From contig JAUSLJ010000035.1 in NCBI GenBank assembly GCA_030646715.1, forward strand, positions 169,579 through 233,578: 64,000 nt of DNA, given 5' to 3'. This DNA is from Agitococcus sp. (lineage in GTDB: Bacteria; Pseudomonadota; Gammaproteobacteria; Pseudomonadales; Moraxellaceae). The position numbers and the translations under genes are program-made. Shown here piece after piece: positions 48,878 to 58,420 of this stretch. Under the pieces are notes generated by a model that did not search any database, had not been told where the DNA came from, and worked only from the letters and a program-made list of their open reading frames with translations. Each line of letters opens with the position of its first letter. Positions within the stretch are counted from its first letter, which is position 1.

Positions 48878-50122
48878 TTAAGGCAACACAGATTCAAGTG
48901 CTAATAAGTCGGCAATGCTTTCACGACGGCGAATAACAAACGATTGTGTGCCATCGACCATGATTTCGGCGGCACGGCCACGGGTGTTGTAATTAGAACT
49001 CATGACAAAGCCATAAGCACCCGCACCGCACACGGCTAATAAATCATTGGCTTCAATGGCGAGGGTACGGTCTTTACCTAAAAAATCGCCTGTTTCACAG
49101 ACAGCACCAACGACATCATAAACTTGTGTTTCGCTCAGACGAGGGGTGACGGGAATAATATCCATCCACGCGCCATATAAAGACGGGCGGATTAAATCAT
49201 TCATCGCGGCATCAATAATGGCAAAGTTTTTGTGCGGCGTAGGTTTTAAAAATTCGACTTTAGTGACTAAAACACCTGCATTGGCAGCAATCGCTCGACC
49301 AGGCTCTAAATAAACTTTGAGGTTTCGGCCTTGGAGTTTCGGTAATAAAGCATTGGCATATTCTGCGGGAGTCGGCGGTGTTTCATCACGATAACAAACC
49401 CCTAAACCGCCACCGATATCTAAATGTTCAATATTAATACCGAGTGTGGTTAAGGTATCAATCATCGCTAAAACACGGTCTAAAGCATCAGCAAACGGAG
49501 TGGTCGTGGTTAATTGTGATCCAATGTGACAATCAATACCAATGACTTCTAAACCTTCAAGTTGTGCGGCATATTGGTAAACGGCAATGGCATCATCAAT
49601 GGCAATACCAAATTTATTTTCTTTTAAACCTGTAGAAATATAAGGATGTGTTTGGGCATCGACATCAGGATTAACGCGTAAGGAGACGCGGGCTTTTTTG
49701 CCAACGGCAACAGCCACTTCGTTAATGCGTGCTAATTCGGCATAGGATTCGACATTAAAACAGGCAATATCCACTGCTAAAGCCGCTTTGATTTCGTCCG
49801 CTTGTTTACCTAAACCCGAAAACACAACTTTACTAGCATCACCACCTGCGGCCAACACCCGCGCTAATTCGCCGCCCGAAACAATATCAAATCCTGAACC
49901 TAAACGTGCCAAGACATTTAAAACCGCTAAGTTAGAGTTGGCTTTTACTGCATAACACACTTGGTGAGGAACAGCCGCAAAAGCTTCATCAAAAGCGTGA
50001 TAATTCTTTTCTAGCGCAGCACGAGAATATACATAGAGAGGTGTGCCAAAACGTTGAGCGAGTTCAGCAAGTGGGGCTTGTTCGGCTAACAAAGTGCCAT
50101 TTTGATATTGAAAAAAAGACAT
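48878..50122 (-). CDS. lysA: Diaminopimelate decarboxylase
   Basis: The PLP enzyme makes lysine from meso-diaminopimelate. I prefer the ATG at 50122 (MSFFQYQNGTLLAE, 414 residues); a TTG at 50137 would add five residues. PLP lysine is in CYAVKANSN; HIGSQLT, GGGLGVCY and EPGRAIAANAG bind the cofactor; CETGDFLGKDR and GAYGFVMSSNYN are the substrate-side blocks. Preceded by lptM and followed by dapF, the common lysine gene order. Confidence 0.96.
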   Translation of the reverse strand: MSFFQYQNGTLLAEQAPLAELAQRFGTPLYVYSRAALEKNYHAFDEAFAAVPHQVCYAVKANSNLAVLNVLARLGSGFDIVSGGELARVLAAGGDASKVVFSGLGKQADEIKAALAVDIACFNVESYAELARINEVAVAVGKKARVSLRVNPDVDAQTHPYISTGLKENKFGIAIDDAIAVYQYAAQLEGLEVIGIDCHIGSQLTTTTPFADALDRVLAMIDTLTTLGINIEHLDIGGGLGVCYRDETPPTPAEYANALLPKLQGRNLKVYLEPGRAIAANAGVLVTKVEFLKPTPHKNFAIIDAAMNDLIRPSLYGAWMDIIPVTPRLSETQVYDVVGAVCETGDFLGKDRTLAIEANDLLAVCGAGAYGFVMSSNYNTRGRAAEIMVDGTQSFVIRRRESIADLLALESVLP

Positions 50123-50140
50123 GATAAATAAGCTCAAAAA

Positions 50141-50263
50141 TTAAGGCTGAGAAGTAGGGCTAGACGGAGTTGTCGGTGGATTTTTAGCAGGTAAATATAA
50201 ACTACCTTTTTGACCACATGCCGTAAGCAAACACAGACAAATAAGCACAGCGAGATAACGCAT
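50141..50263 (-). CDS. lptM: LptM (YifL) LPS-translocon maturation lipoprotein
   Basis: This 40-residue gene is short and easily missed. The protein has a lipoprotein signal with lipobox LTAC (cysteine at 16), immediately followed by GQKGSLYLP, the hallmark of LptM/YifL, and a proline/threonine-rich tail. In E. coli LptM helps LptD fold and form its native disulfides at the BAM complex. Its place directly upstream of lysA and dapF, 18 bp from the lysA ATG, is the conserved one. Confidence 0.92.
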   Translation of the reverse strand: MRYLAVLICLCLLTACGQKGSLYLPAKNPPTTPSSPTSQP

Positions 50264-50388
50264 GATGATTCAACAATAGCGATAATAAAAATTGCTGCTA
50301 TGCTAACGGAATCGCCAACAGAAAACAAAAATTGGGTGTATAAAAGCAAACCAAACAGCGAATACCTTTGGAAATTTTGGAGAAATTT

Positions 50389-50757
50389 ATGACTTCACAA
50401 GCATCAGTCGCGCTTATGCCCGAAATGGCACTTACCGCCGCCGAAAATGACACGCCTCTTAGCTTTTCGAGTTTTGAAGAGTTTTACCCTTTTTATCTCA
50501 GTCAACACCAAGACCAAACCTGTAGACGTTTACACTTTGTTGGCAGCAGCTTAGGTTTGTTGGGCTTAGGCGCAGCGGTAGTGACAGGTAAAAAACGCTA
50601 TATCGCGGCGGGTATTGTTGCGGGTTACGGTTGCGCATGGGTAGGGCATTTCTTTTTTGAGCATAACAAACCTGCCACTTTTCAATATCCCTTGTATAGC
50701 TTTATGGGCGATTGGGTGATGTACAAAGATATGGTGACGGGAAAAATTCCGCTGTAG
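50389..50757 (+). CDS. Mpo1-like membrane protein (DUF962)
   Basis: The ATG at 50389 has GGAG eight bases before it and gives 122 residues; the frame is open further upstream. FEEFYPFYLSQHQDQTCRRLHFVGS, then two hydrophobic helices (LGLLGLGAAVVTG; YIAAGIVAGYGCAWVG) and HFFFEHNKPATFQYPLYSFMGDWVMY are the DUF962 signature. Yeast Mpo1 is an iron-dependent dioxygenase that shortens 2-hydroxy fatty acids; bacterial roles are unproven, but lipid oxidation would suit this host. Confidence 0.88.
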   Translation: MTSQASVALMPEMALTAAENDTPLSFSSFEEFYPFYLSQHQDQTCRRLHFVGSSLGLLGLGAAVVTGKKRYIAAGIVAGYGCAWVGHFFFEHNKPATFQYPLYSFMGDWVMYKDMVTGKIPL

Positions 50758-50883
50758 TTATAAATCTGCCTTTCAAAACAGTATCTTTATTGATTTGTAT
50801 TCTTGTATGATGTTTTTTGTCTGTAAGCCATAAATAGTGATAGACGCTATTTTTTCTTAATCCACAGCAAGGAGCTTGCTGCT

Positions 50884-51903
50884 ATGTTCGATTTTCTCGT
50901 TTTTATAGGTCGTTTTCAGCCGTTTCATATCGGTCATGCGCGAGTGTTACAACAAGCTTTAACTCAAAGCGCACAAGTGATTGTGTTAATTGGCTCGGCG
51001 AAACAAGCGCGTAATACCCGAAATCCCTTTACCATTGAAGAACGCACGGAAATGATTTTGGGCAGTTTAAAGCCTGAAGATGCCGCCCGAGTCCATTGCC
51101 AACCGTTACATGATTGTTTATATAACGATGCAGTGTGGGTGACTAATGTTCAAGAAGCGGTACAAGAAGTGGTGTCCAAACACAGTGCGACAGTGAATCC
51201 GCGTATTGGTTTAATCGGCCATAAGAAAGACCAAAGCTCGTATTACTTACGTTTATTTCCGCAATGGGAAAGTGTCGATGTCGAAAATCACCATGCTTTA
51301 TCAGCAACCCCATTACGCGAAGCCTATTTATTAGGGCAAATGCCTGCTGAGAATGTTTTGCCGCAAGGTACAGTCAATTTTTTACAGACGTTTCAAAGCC
51401 AAGATATTTATCATTCTTTAGGTGAAGAAGCGCGATTTATTCAACAATATAAACAAGCATGGGATGTTGCGCCGTATACCCCGACATTTGTCACGGTAGA
51501 TGCGGTCGTCGTACAGTCTGGGCATATTTTATTAGTCGAGCGTAAAGCAAGGCCGGGAAAAGGTTTATTCGCTTTACCCGGAGGCTTTGTCGATCAAGGC
51601 GAAACCTTAATTAATGCCTGTATTCGTGAGTTGCGTGAAGAAACACGCTTAAAAGTACCTGAGCCTGTGTTGCATGGCTCATTAAGAGGTCAACGCGTTT
51701 TTGATGACCCATATCGTTCTGCGCGTGGCCGTACTATTACGCATGCGTTTATGTTTGACTTAAAGCCTGATACCAGTTTGCCAAAAGTCAAAGGCGGCGA
51801 TGACGCGAAAAGCGCCTTTTGGTTGCCTTTATCCGCACTACAGCCTGAACGGTTGTTTGAAGACCATTTTCATATTATTCGGGCGATGACGGGGATGTAT
51901 TAA
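50884..51903 (+). CDS. Bifunctional nicotinamide-nucleotide adenylyltransferase / Nudix hydrolase
   Basis: The 339-residue fusion has an N-terminal NadM-type nucleotidyltransferase (GRFQPFHIGH, 9-18; NPFTIEERTEMI; SATPLREAYL) and a C-terminal Nudix domain with the box starting at Gly233 (GGFVDQGETL, then RELREETRL). Known homologues make NAD from NMN and hydrolyse ADP-ribose or related dinucleotides, joining NAD salvage with clean-up. The ATG follows AAGGAGC. Transcribed in the same direction as the DUF962 gene, but with a 126-bp gap. Confidence 0.93.
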   Translation: MFDFLVFIGRFQPFHIGHARVLQQALTQSAQVIVLIGSAKQARNTRNPFTIEERTEMILGSLKPEDAARVHCQPLHDCLYNDAVWVTNVQEAVQEVVSKHSATVNPRIGLIGHKKDQSSYYLRLFPQWESVDVENHHALSATPLREAYLLGQMPAENVLPQGTVNFLQTFQSQDIYHSLGEEARFIQQYKQAWDVAPYTPTFVTVDAVVVQSGHILLVERKARPGKGLFALPGGFVDQGETLINACIRELREETRLKVPEPVLHGSLRGQRVFDDPYRSARGRTITHAFMFDLKPDTSLPKVKGGDDAKSAFWLPLSALQPERLFEDHFHIIRAMTGMY

Positions 51904-52115
51904 CGTAGGGGCAAAAGACTGTTTGCGAGGATTGAATCAGGGATAATGACTAGTTGGCGTTATCCTTACATCAGTCAAGGTCTTTTTAAATCCGTTGATA
52001 CATGTGCGTTTTGTCGTTGCCTAATAAATCGGCAAAAAACCATTTCAATTTAGACTGGGTTTAGGCGTGGTTTAGTAAAAAACAACATAAAAATCAAAAC
52101 GTCACGAACCCTAAT

Positions 52116-52991
52116 CTAAGTCGTTATTGTGGTGAGCTTTTCAGGATTCAATAACATATATACCGTCTCTATTTTACCGTTCTGTACACATAAACTTAAC
52201 ACGTACTGAGTTTGTCCTGCCAGTGTAGCAACCAAGGCCAATCGTCCATTGATACCACGCAGTGTTAACTCCGCATGTGGTGATTGCTTGCGGGCAAGTG
52301 CGAACAATAAACGAATGCTTTTATCCGCTCCAAAAATGGGTCGTAATGCAGCTTTTACTTTGCCTCCACCATCGGAATATAACACCGCGTCTTTGCTTAA
52401 ATGCTGCTGTAATAAAGCAACATCCCCTTGTTGACAGGCCATTAAAAATGTCATTAATAATTGCTGATGTTGCTCAGATGAATCTTCGTGAAGTGCGGGC
52501 GAGTCTTGTACCTTACGTCGGGCACGACTAAAAATCTGCCGACAATTGTCTGGTCTTATATTTAAGTAATCAGCGATGTCGCTAAACTCATCATCAAACG
52601 CTTCTCGCAGTACAAAAACCGCGCGCTCAACAGGATTAAGTTGCTCGAGCATATGTAAAAATGCCAAAGATACGGTTTGTTGCTGCTGTTTAATGTGTTC
52701 AGGATTAGCAAGCTCAGACAAACTTTCACTCATTTCAGGTTCAGGCAGCCATGAGCCAGTATATTCTTGACGTTCCCGTTGTCGCTGCCTGAGCAAATCC
52801 ACGCTTAAATTAGTCACAATCCGACGCAAATAAGCCAGATTGTGCTGTGGTAAAGCCTCAGTTTGCTGCCAACGAAACCACGCCTCTTGCACAATATCCT
52901 CAGCATCATGTTTAGAACCCAATAAGCGATAAGCTAGGCTACGTAGATGTTGATGATGAGTGGTAAATACTTGGTTTTTATCCGCCAGCAC
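52116..52991 (-). CDS. ECF41-type sigma factor with fused SnoaL-like domain (SigJ-like)
   Basis: I choose the GTG at 52991, which has GGAG seven bases upstream (291 residues); a TTG at 53015 is the alternative. Region 2 (AYRLLGSKHDAEDIVQEAWFRW) and region 4 (NPVERAVFVLREAFDDEFSDIADYL) are followed by a C-terminal SnoaL-like extension. Both ECF41 hallmarks are present: WLPEP in the linker between the sigma domains and DGGGK (in YSDGGGKVKAAL) in the extension. In this group the extension replaces an anti-sigma factor and the neighbour is usually an oxidoreductase gene, as here. Confidence 0.92.
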   Translation of the reverse strand: MLADKNQVFTTHHQHLRSLAYRLLGSKHDAEDIVQEAWFRWQQTEALPQHNLAYLRRIVTNLSVDLLRQRQRERQEYTGSWLPEPEMSESLSELANPEHIKQQQQTVSLAFLHMLEQLNPVERAVFVLREAFDDEFSDIADYLNIRPDNCRQIFSRARRKVQDSPALHEDSSEQHQQLLMTFLMACQQGDVALLQQHLSKDAVLYSDGGGKVKAALRPIFGADKSIRLLFALARKQSPHAELTLRGINGRLALVATLAGQTQYVLSLCVQNGKIETVYMLLNPEKLTTITT

Positions 52992-53025
52992 GTTAACGCT
53001 CCATTTGCCAATCAATCAAGATTGT

Positions 53026-54216
53026 TTATCTGTTCTGATTTGCAGGCTCGACAACCGTTGAGACACCACTTGTAGACCAAAAATAGAGTGTTAACCCCGT
53101 AATGAGTTCCCATTTAATCATTGCAACGGTCATTTTACAAATCCACTCTTTATACAAACAGGCTAGATAGTCAGTCGCTACCCAACGAGTCGATTGATCG
53201 GCACGATCTGAAAATTGCACTATTGCTTGCTTGCGGCCTAGACTGGTAAAACGCGCAAAATATCCAAAATTAAACGCCTGTAACACTCGATGATTGATTA
53301 ATGCCGCGACATTGATACCTGCTTGAGCACCCATTGGCATTGCAGTAGCGCAGGACATTCTAATCAATTCACCATTGATCTCAGAACGAGCCGCATCTCC
53401 TGCAACAAAGACATTATTTGTGCCGAGCAAACGTAAATAACCATCTACCGTCAAACGACCCTGTTCATCGACAGCTAATTGGCTATGACGTGCCACAGGA
53501 TTCGCCACCATGCCTGTACAATCCAAACACAGATCAAAGGGAATTTTTTGATCATCAGCTAAAATCACCGCCTGTTCGCTAATGGCTTGGATTGTGCCTT
53601 GGTGACGATCAATACCATAATTCTCTAAGACTTTATCCAAATGGCTTTGCGCTTTTTCGACTAAATTCGTTTGCTTTAGCTGCCGAGAAATGAGTGATAT
53701 TTTTAAGCTGGGAAAAGTTGCCGCCAACTCGGTGCAAGTTTCAATAGCGGTTAAACCGCTACCCAATACCGCTATACGGCCCTCCTGTTGTGCCAATGTG
53801 CGTATTTTAGATTCTAAGCTGGTTACTTGCTGTTTGTTATGCAAACTGTGAGCAAATTGGGCACTACCTTTAATATGCTGATGCGGTACGCTACCTAAAG
53901 CATAAATTACATAGTCATACGAAAGAGGGGGTAAGTCTTTGAGAGTGATTTGTTGGTTATGAATGTCTAGTTTTTCAATGTAAGCCTGCAAAAAAGTGAC
54001 TCCACGACGTTCTAATAAAGGGCTGAGGGCTAAGGTTTGAGTGTGTTGACCTGTTAATGTTTCGTGCAGGCGAATTTTTTGCTCAAAATGGCTTTTACCA
54101 TCAATTACAATAATATTGAGCGGTTTTTTACTATGTAATAGACGCGCACAGGCCATTAAACCTGCATAACTTGCGCCTAAAATAATGACAGTGGGTTTTG
54201 AAGTGTTCATAGACAT
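53026..54216 (-). CDS. FAD-dependent pyridine-nucleotide oxidoreductase (NDH-2/AIF-like), ECF41 target
   Basis: The 396-residue protein (ATG at 54216) has an FAD motif VIILGASYAGLMA (10-22), the NAD motif AVLGSGLTAIE and the late FAD block NNVFVAGDAA, in the layout of type II NADH dehydrogenases and AIF-like proteins. The C-terminal helix (CKMTVAMIKWELITGLTLYFW) may attach it to the membrane. Its stop lies 34 bp before the sigma factor start, and an ECF41 promoter sits 27 bp upstream, so it and the sigma gene form one auto-activated unit. Electron acceptor unknown. Confidence 0.85.
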   Translation of the reverse strand: MSMNTSKPTVIILGASYAGLMACARLLHSKKPLNIIVIDGKSHFEQKIRLHETLTGQHTQTLALSPLLERRGVTFLQAYIEKLDIHNQQITLKDLPPLSYDYVIYALGSVPHQHIKGSAQFAHSLHNKQQVTSLESKIRTLAQQEGRIAVLGSGLTAIETCTELAATFPSLKISLISRQLKQTNLVEKAQSHLDKVLENYGIDRHQGTIQAISEQAVILADDQKIPFDLCLDCTGMVANPVARHSQLAVDEQGRLTVDGYLRLLGTNNVFVAGDAARSEINGELIRMSCATAMPMGAQAGINVAALINHRVLQAFNFGYFARFTSLGRKQAIVQFSDRADQSTRWVATDYLACLYKEWICKMTVAMIKWELITGLTLYFWSTSGVSTVVEPANQNR

Positions 54217-54242
54217 AACTCTTGATGGGTTGATGTCTATAA

Positions 54243-54269
54243 GACGAACAAAGAGTTTTTTTTGTGACA
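54243..54269 (-). promoter_or_regulatory. ECF41-type promoter
   Basis: Reading the minus strand, TGTCACA (54269-54263) is followed after exactly 16 bases by CGTC (54246-54243), matching the TGTCACA-N16-CGTC promoter that I recall for the ECF41 group. It lies 27 bp upstream of the oxidoreductase start codon and thus in front of the sigma gene itself. Confidence 0.8.
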
Positions 54270-54321
54270 AGAAACGTGAAATTAGTGCTTAAAAAGAAAG
54301 ATTGTTAAAAATCGACCAATA

Positions 54322-54348
54322 AAAAACGGCGTTATAAACGCCGTTTTT
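54322..54348 (-). terminator. Terminator after panD
   Basis: AAAAACGGCGTT and AACGCCGTTTTT form a perfect 12-bp stem with a 3-base loop, with A/T-runs built into the stem. It ends the pan message before the divergent-function ECF41 unit. Confidence 0.92.
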
Positions 54349-54364
54349 ATTGCTAAGTAGTTAA

Positions 54365-54745
54365 TTAAGCCACTTGAACGGGAATCGCATTAGCACTATG
54401 GCTAACGGTATTGTCAGGATTGCAATAGATTAGACGAGGTTTGAAGTTCATCAATTCGGCTGAAGTATAATCCGCATAAGCACAAATAATCACTTTGTCA
54501 CCAGGTTGCGCTTTATGAGCCGCAGCACCGTTAACGGAAATCATTTGCGAGCCAGCTTCGGCGCGAATCGCATAAGTGGTAAAACGCTCACCATTGGTGA
54601 CGTTATAAATTTGAATTTGTTCGTACTCTAAAATACCCGATAAATCGAGTAAGTTGCCGTCTATGGCGCAAGAGCCTTCATAATCTACTTCCGCGTGGGT
54701 AACAACAGCACGGTGAAGTTTGGCTTTGAGCATGGTGCATTGCAT
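54365..54745 (-). CDS. panD: Aspartate 1-decarboxylase (pyruvoyl enzyme)
   Basis: The 126-residue proenzyme makes beta-alanine from aspartate for pantothenate. Self-cleavage between Gly24 and Ser25 (YEGSCAID) produces the pyruvoyl cofactor. [20 protein letters not shown] at the start and [20 protein letters not shown] later confirm the family. Last gene of the pan group, 136 bp after panC. Confidence 0.96.
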   Translation of the reverse strand: MQCTMLKAKLHRAVVTHAEVDYEGSCAIDGNLLDLSGILEYEQIQIYNVTNGERFTTYAIRAEAGSQMISVNGAAAHKAQPGDKVIICAYADYTSAELMNFKPRLIYCNPDNTVSHSANAIPVQVA

Positions 54746-54881
54746 GGCGGCTGCCTCCGTTGGGGGGTATCGCTGGGCGGTATGGAACTTGGCGAAAAAA
54801 GCGGGTCATTTTGCCGCAATATCCGCCCTCAATCAACCAATTCTAACAACAAAAAGGCCATCTCTGTCTAGCTTTTGCATA

Positions 54882-55736
54882 TTAGCTGGCTAAATTGACG
54901 GTTATATTGTCAATCAATCGGGTTTTACCCAGTTTCGCCGCTACCAAAATCACTAGTTGTGCGTCAGCAGCCGTGGCGGGTTGCAAATCTTGGCTACGCA
55001 TAATGGACACGTAGTCAGGGTCAAAACCGAGCTTTTGCAAGTGTAAAACAGTCGCATCACAGAGCATAGTATATTCCCGCTGACCATTCAAAATGGCTTG
55101 TCGTAATTGCGTTAATATCTGATAAATGGCAGGTGCTTGAGCGCGTTCTTCGGCGGTTAAATAACCATTACGTGAACTCAAAGCCAAACCATCTTCAGCT
55201 CGTTCTGTTGGCACGCCTACAATGGTAATTGGGAAAGCTAATTCTTCGGTAAAGCGTCGAATTACTGCCAATTGCTGAAAGTCTTTTTCACCAAAAAACG
55301 CGCTGTCGGGCTGAACAATATTGAATAGTTTGCTCACGACAGTGGCAACACCTGCAAAATGGCCGGCACGATGCTCGCCACACAATTGCTCACTTAATCC
55401 TGCTACGGTGACGACGGTACTTTGACTGGTGCCATTGGCATACATTTCTAAGGCGGAAGGCGCAAAAACAACATCACAATGCGCAGCGGTTAATAATTGG
55501 CAGTCGGCTTCTAAAGTACGTGGGTAACAGCCAAAATCTTCATTCGCGCCAAATTGGGTGGGATTAACAAAAATACTGGTAACAACGACATCACACTGAC
55601 TTTTAGCCGTTTGCACTAAGCGAATATGGCCAGAGTGCAAATTACCCATTGTTGGCACAAAACCAACGGTTTTTCCCGCCAGTTTGGCTTCTTTGACAAG
55701 GGCTCGTAATGCCTGAATGGTATTGACGATGTACAT
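54882..55736 (-). CDS. panC: Pantothenate synthetase
   Basis: I place the start at 55736, one base after the panB stop, giving 284 residues (MYIVNTIQALRAL); a longer frame reaching 55793 overlaps panB and is unlikely. FVPTMGNLHSGHIRLV holds the nucleotidyl-transferase HIGH-like site, with FFGEKDFQQLAVIRR and LALSSRNGYL further on. It joins pantoate and beta-alanine using ATP. Confidence 0.95.
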   Translation of the reverse strand: MYIVNTIQALRALVKEAKLAGKTVGFVPTMGNLHSGHIRLVQTAKSQCDVVVTSIFVNPTQFGANEDFGCYPRTLEADCQLLTAAHCDVVFAPSALEMYANGTSQSTVVTVAGLSEQLCGEHRAGHFAGVATVVSKLFNIVQPDSAFFGEKDFQQLAVIRRFTEELAFPITIVGVPTERAEDGLALSSRNGYLTAEERAQAPAIYQILTQLRQAILNGQREYTMLCDATVLHLQKLGFDPDYVSIMRSQDLQPATAADAQLVILVAAKLGKTRLIDNITVNLAS

Positions 55737-55737
55737 A

Positions 55738-56529
55738 TTAATTAAATCCATGTTCAGGAGCAGGGTAGCTTTGATTTTTGACCGCAGCCACATAAGCCGA
55801 GAATGCTGCTTGAATGCTATCTTGACCTGTTAAGAAGTTTTTGACAAAACGAGCTGCTTTACCTTGTGATAGACCGAGCATGTCATGAACGACTAATACT
55901 TGGCCGTCACAGTCTTTACCTGCACCAATGCCAATCACTGGAATGGACACACTGGCACTGACTTGGGCGGCAACGGTGCTGGGCACACATTCTAAGAGGA
56001 GGAGAGCCGCGCCTGCTTGTTCTAAAGTTTTCGCATCGGCAATGAGTTGTGCGGCGGCATCGGCTGTTTTGCCTTGAACTTTATAGCCGCCAAAAACATG
56101 GACGGACTGCGGCGTTAACCCCATGTGGACACAGCTTGGTATGCCACCACGCACTAATTGTTGCACTGTTTCTGCCAACCATGCACCGCCTTCTAATTTC
56201 ACGGCGTGTGCGCCGACACGCATTAACGCCGCAGCATTGTTGAGGGCATCGTTAACAGTGGCGTAGGACATAAACGGCATATCTGCCAATAAAAAGGCAT
56301 TGCTATTGCCACGAGCGACACATTGAGTGTGATAAATCATATCTTGCATGGTAACTGGCAAAGTCGAGCTATGGCCTTGTAATACCATGCCTAAAGAATC
56401 GCCCACCAAGAGACATTCGACACCCGCCGCATTCATCGTTTGGGCAAAAATCGTGTCATAACAGGTAATCATCGCGAATTTTTCGCCACGTTTTTTGCAA
56501 TCGCGTAGTGTGGTTAAGGAAACAGCCAT
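55738..56529 (-). CDS. panB: 3-methyl-2-oxobutanoate hydroxymethyltransferase
   Basis: The ATG at 56529 has GAGG six bases upstream and gives 263 residues ([20 protein letters not shown]), the usual size; the frame is open to 56598. [36 protein letters not shown] and [21 protein letters not shown] are the PanB blocks (metal and substrate). First committed step of pantothenate synthesis; followed immediately by panC. Confidence 0.95.
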   Translation of the reverse strand: MAVSLTTLRDCKKRGEKFAMITCYDTIFAQTMNAAGVECLLVGDSLGMVLQGHSSTLPVTMQDMIYHTQCVARGNSNAFLLADMPFMSYATVNDALNNAAALMRVGAHAVKLEGGAWLAETVQQLVRGGIPSCVHMGLTPQSVHVFGGYKVQGKTADAAAQLIADAKTLEQAGAALLLLECVPSTVAAQVSASVSIPVIGIGAGKDCDGQVLVVHDMLGLSQGKAARFVKNFLTGQDSIQAAFSAYVAAVKNQSYPAPEHGFN

Positions 56530-56549
56530 TATGTACCTCATTAAATGCT

Positions 56550-56592
56550 CCTCCCCTTTGCTTTTTAAGGGGGAGGTTGGGAGGGGGTTTGC
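56550..56592. repeat. CCCCTC hairpin repeat overlapping the end of folK
   Basis: CCTCCCCTTT (56550-56559) pairs with AAGGGGGAGG (56567-56576), continuing as TTGGGAGGGGGTTTGCC. It belongs to the same kind of dispersed C/G-rich hairpin as at 32577 and 38195. The folK stop codon and last codons lie inside it. Confidence 0.7.
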
Positions 56593-57092
56593 CACCATGT
56601 ATTGTCGGCAGTGACATGAATGTCATCTGACCCTGTGGCGGTCGCTAGGCTAGCGATTTTTGTGCCGTTTGGCAAAGCTAAGGTTGGACAAATGTCCAAT
56701 AAAGGTAAAACAACAAAGGAGCGATGGCATAATTCCACATGAGGCACGGTTAATTCAGCCGTTTTTATCTCATCTTGAGCATATAACAAGATGTCTAAAT
56801 CTAATATACGTGCGCCCCAGCGTTCGACACGGACACGTCCTGCTTGGTTTTCTATGGCCTGAAGGAGCTGTAATAATTGATGCGGCGTCAGCATGGTCGT
56901 CACAGAAACAACAGCATTAGTATAATCAGGCTGGTTTTCGGGTGAGCCAAGCGCAGGTTTGCTGCTGTATAAACGAGACACAGCGACTAATTGACACTGC
57001 GGCAATTCGGCGAGTTGCGAAATCACCCAACTGAGTTGTTGCTGGGGTTGGCCTAAGTTTGCACCCAAGCCCAGATAGGCAAGATAACTCAT
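56565..57092 (-). CDS. folK: 2-amino-4-hydroxy-6-hydroxymethyldihydropteridine pyrophosphokinase
   Basis: The 175-residue HPPK activates the pterin for folate synthesis. [15 protein letters not shown], the [19 protein letters not shown] loop and [14 protein letters not shown] (with the metal aspartates) are diagnostic, and [19 protein letters not shown] follows. The last residues (TPSQPPP) are encoded by a dispersed repeat, so the C-terminus has probably been replaced or extended. Start overlaps the pcnB stop by four bases; pcnB-folK-panB order is common in gammaproteobacteria. Confidence 0.95.
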   Translation of the reverse strand: MSYLAYLGLGANLGQPQQQLSWVISQLAELPQCQLVAVSRLYSSKPALGSPENQPDYTNAVVSVTTMLTPHQLLQLLQAIENQAGRVRVERWGARILDLDILLYAQDEIKTAELTVPHVELCHRSFVVLPLLDICPTLALPNGTKIASLATATGSDDIHVTADNTWWQTPSQPPP

Positions 57093-58420
57093 ACTGCAGC
57101 AGGGTCTTCTTTTGGTTTGGCGGGAGCTTTTGGCTTTTTCGGTTTATTACTCTTTGGTTTGGCTTTAGGTTTATCTAACAGTCGTAATAACCCTTCTTGT
57201 TCATCCGTAGAAACAGCTTGATAGTGTTCCCACCATGTGCCCATGCCATTGGTGCGTGTATCACCACTGAGTTCGCGTAATAACAAAAAGTCAAAACCGG
57301 CACGGAATTTGGGTTGAATAATCAATTTGGGCACAACACGCGAACGAGGCTTTTCTAGGCGTGGTTGTAAATCCCAAATATCACGAATCGTTTGTGCGAC
57401 AAAACGCGGAATGGCTGTCTGCAATGATTGCTGCGTTAACACACGAATGCCTGCGGATTGATAAGCAGGGAAAATATCTTCCCCACGATCTAATTCCAGT
57501 TTCGTCAACCGTTGTTGCCATTCCCACAAGACAACCGCGTAAAAAAAGGCAGGATTAACCGACTTACCTTGTTGAATACGGTCATCGGTATTTTTGGCGG
57601 CTAATTTCACTAAAGGCGAGTTAAAGACATCTTCTTTAACGAGGGGAAACAGTGCGCCAAACAAATCCATCTCGCCCAAATGTTGCAGTAACGCCTGTAA
57701 GTGGCCACAAGCAAACATTTTATGGCTTTCATCATAGAGACGATGATGAGAAATGGCTTTTAATAGATAGGCTAAGTCTTTGATCGGGGTTTCAGTCGCA
57801 TCATCTAAACGAAACTGTAGTTTGGCGGCAAAGCGAGCGACACGTAACATACGTACAGGGTCTTCACGATAGCGGGTAGCAGGGTCGCCAATCATGCGTA
57901 AAGTCTTGCTTTTAATATCTTTCATGCCATTGGCAAAATCTAAAATTTGCCCCGTTTCTGGCTGGTAATACATGGCGTTGATGGTGAAGTCACGGCGTAA
58001 CGCGTCTTGATCAATCGTGCCCCAAATATTGTCACGGACAATCATGCCATGAGCCGATGTTTGACTATGAGCCGTATGTTCTTCATGGGGAGCGCGAAAG
58101 GTGGCGACTTCTAACATTTGGCGATTGTGATAGACGTGTGCCAACTGAAAACGCCGTCCAATAATCTGACAGCCACGGCCAAATACGCGTTTAATTTGGT
58201 CAGGTGTGGCATCGGTGGCAATATCAAAATCTTTAGGATGCAAACCTAACAGCAAGTCGCGCACGCCACCGCCGACGATATAGGCCTGAAAACCTGCTTT
58301 AGTGAGTTCGTGGATAGTAGCGAGTGCGGCTTCACTGACATCATTCGGGTGAATACCGTAATCGGCAGCTTTATATTTTTGCAGTGTATATGTGGATGAT
58401 GGCATGAATTGAGAACGCAT
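57089..58420 (-). CDS. pcnB: Poly(A) polymerase I
   Basis: The nucleotidyltransferase adds 3' poly(A) tails that speed RNA decay. AYIVGGGVRDLLLGLHPKDFDIATDATP is the catalytic core, then RRFQLAHV, RRDFTINAMYY and DPVRMLRVARFAAKL. The tail (about the last 40 residues) is very rich in Lys and Pro, as usual. Start is uncertain: ATG at 58420 (443 residues) is my choice, with an ATG at 58405 and a TTG at 58453 as alternatives; no clear ribosome site helps. Confidence 0.93.
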   Translation of the reverse strand: MRSQFMPSSTYTLQKYKAADYGIHPNDVSEAALATIHELTKAGFQAYIVGGGVRDLLLGLHPKDFDIATDATPDQIKRVFGRGCQIIGRRFQLAHVYHNRQMLEVATFRAPHEEHTAHSQTSAHGMIVRDNIWGTIDQDALRRDFTINAMYYQPETGQILDFANGMKDIKSKTLRMIGDPATRYREDPVRMLRVARFAAKLQFRLDDATETPIKDLAYLLKAISHHRLYDESHKMFACGHLQALLQHLGEMDLFGALFPLVKEDVFNSPLVKLAAKNTDDRIQQGKSVNPAFFYAVVLWEWQQRLTKLELDRGEDIFPAYQSAGIRVLTQQSLQTAIPRFVAQTIRDIWDLQPRLEKPRSRVVPKLIIQPKFRAGFDFLLLRELSGDTRTNGMGTWWEHYQAVSTDEQEGLLRLLDKPKAKPKSNKPKKPKAPAKPKEDPAAV

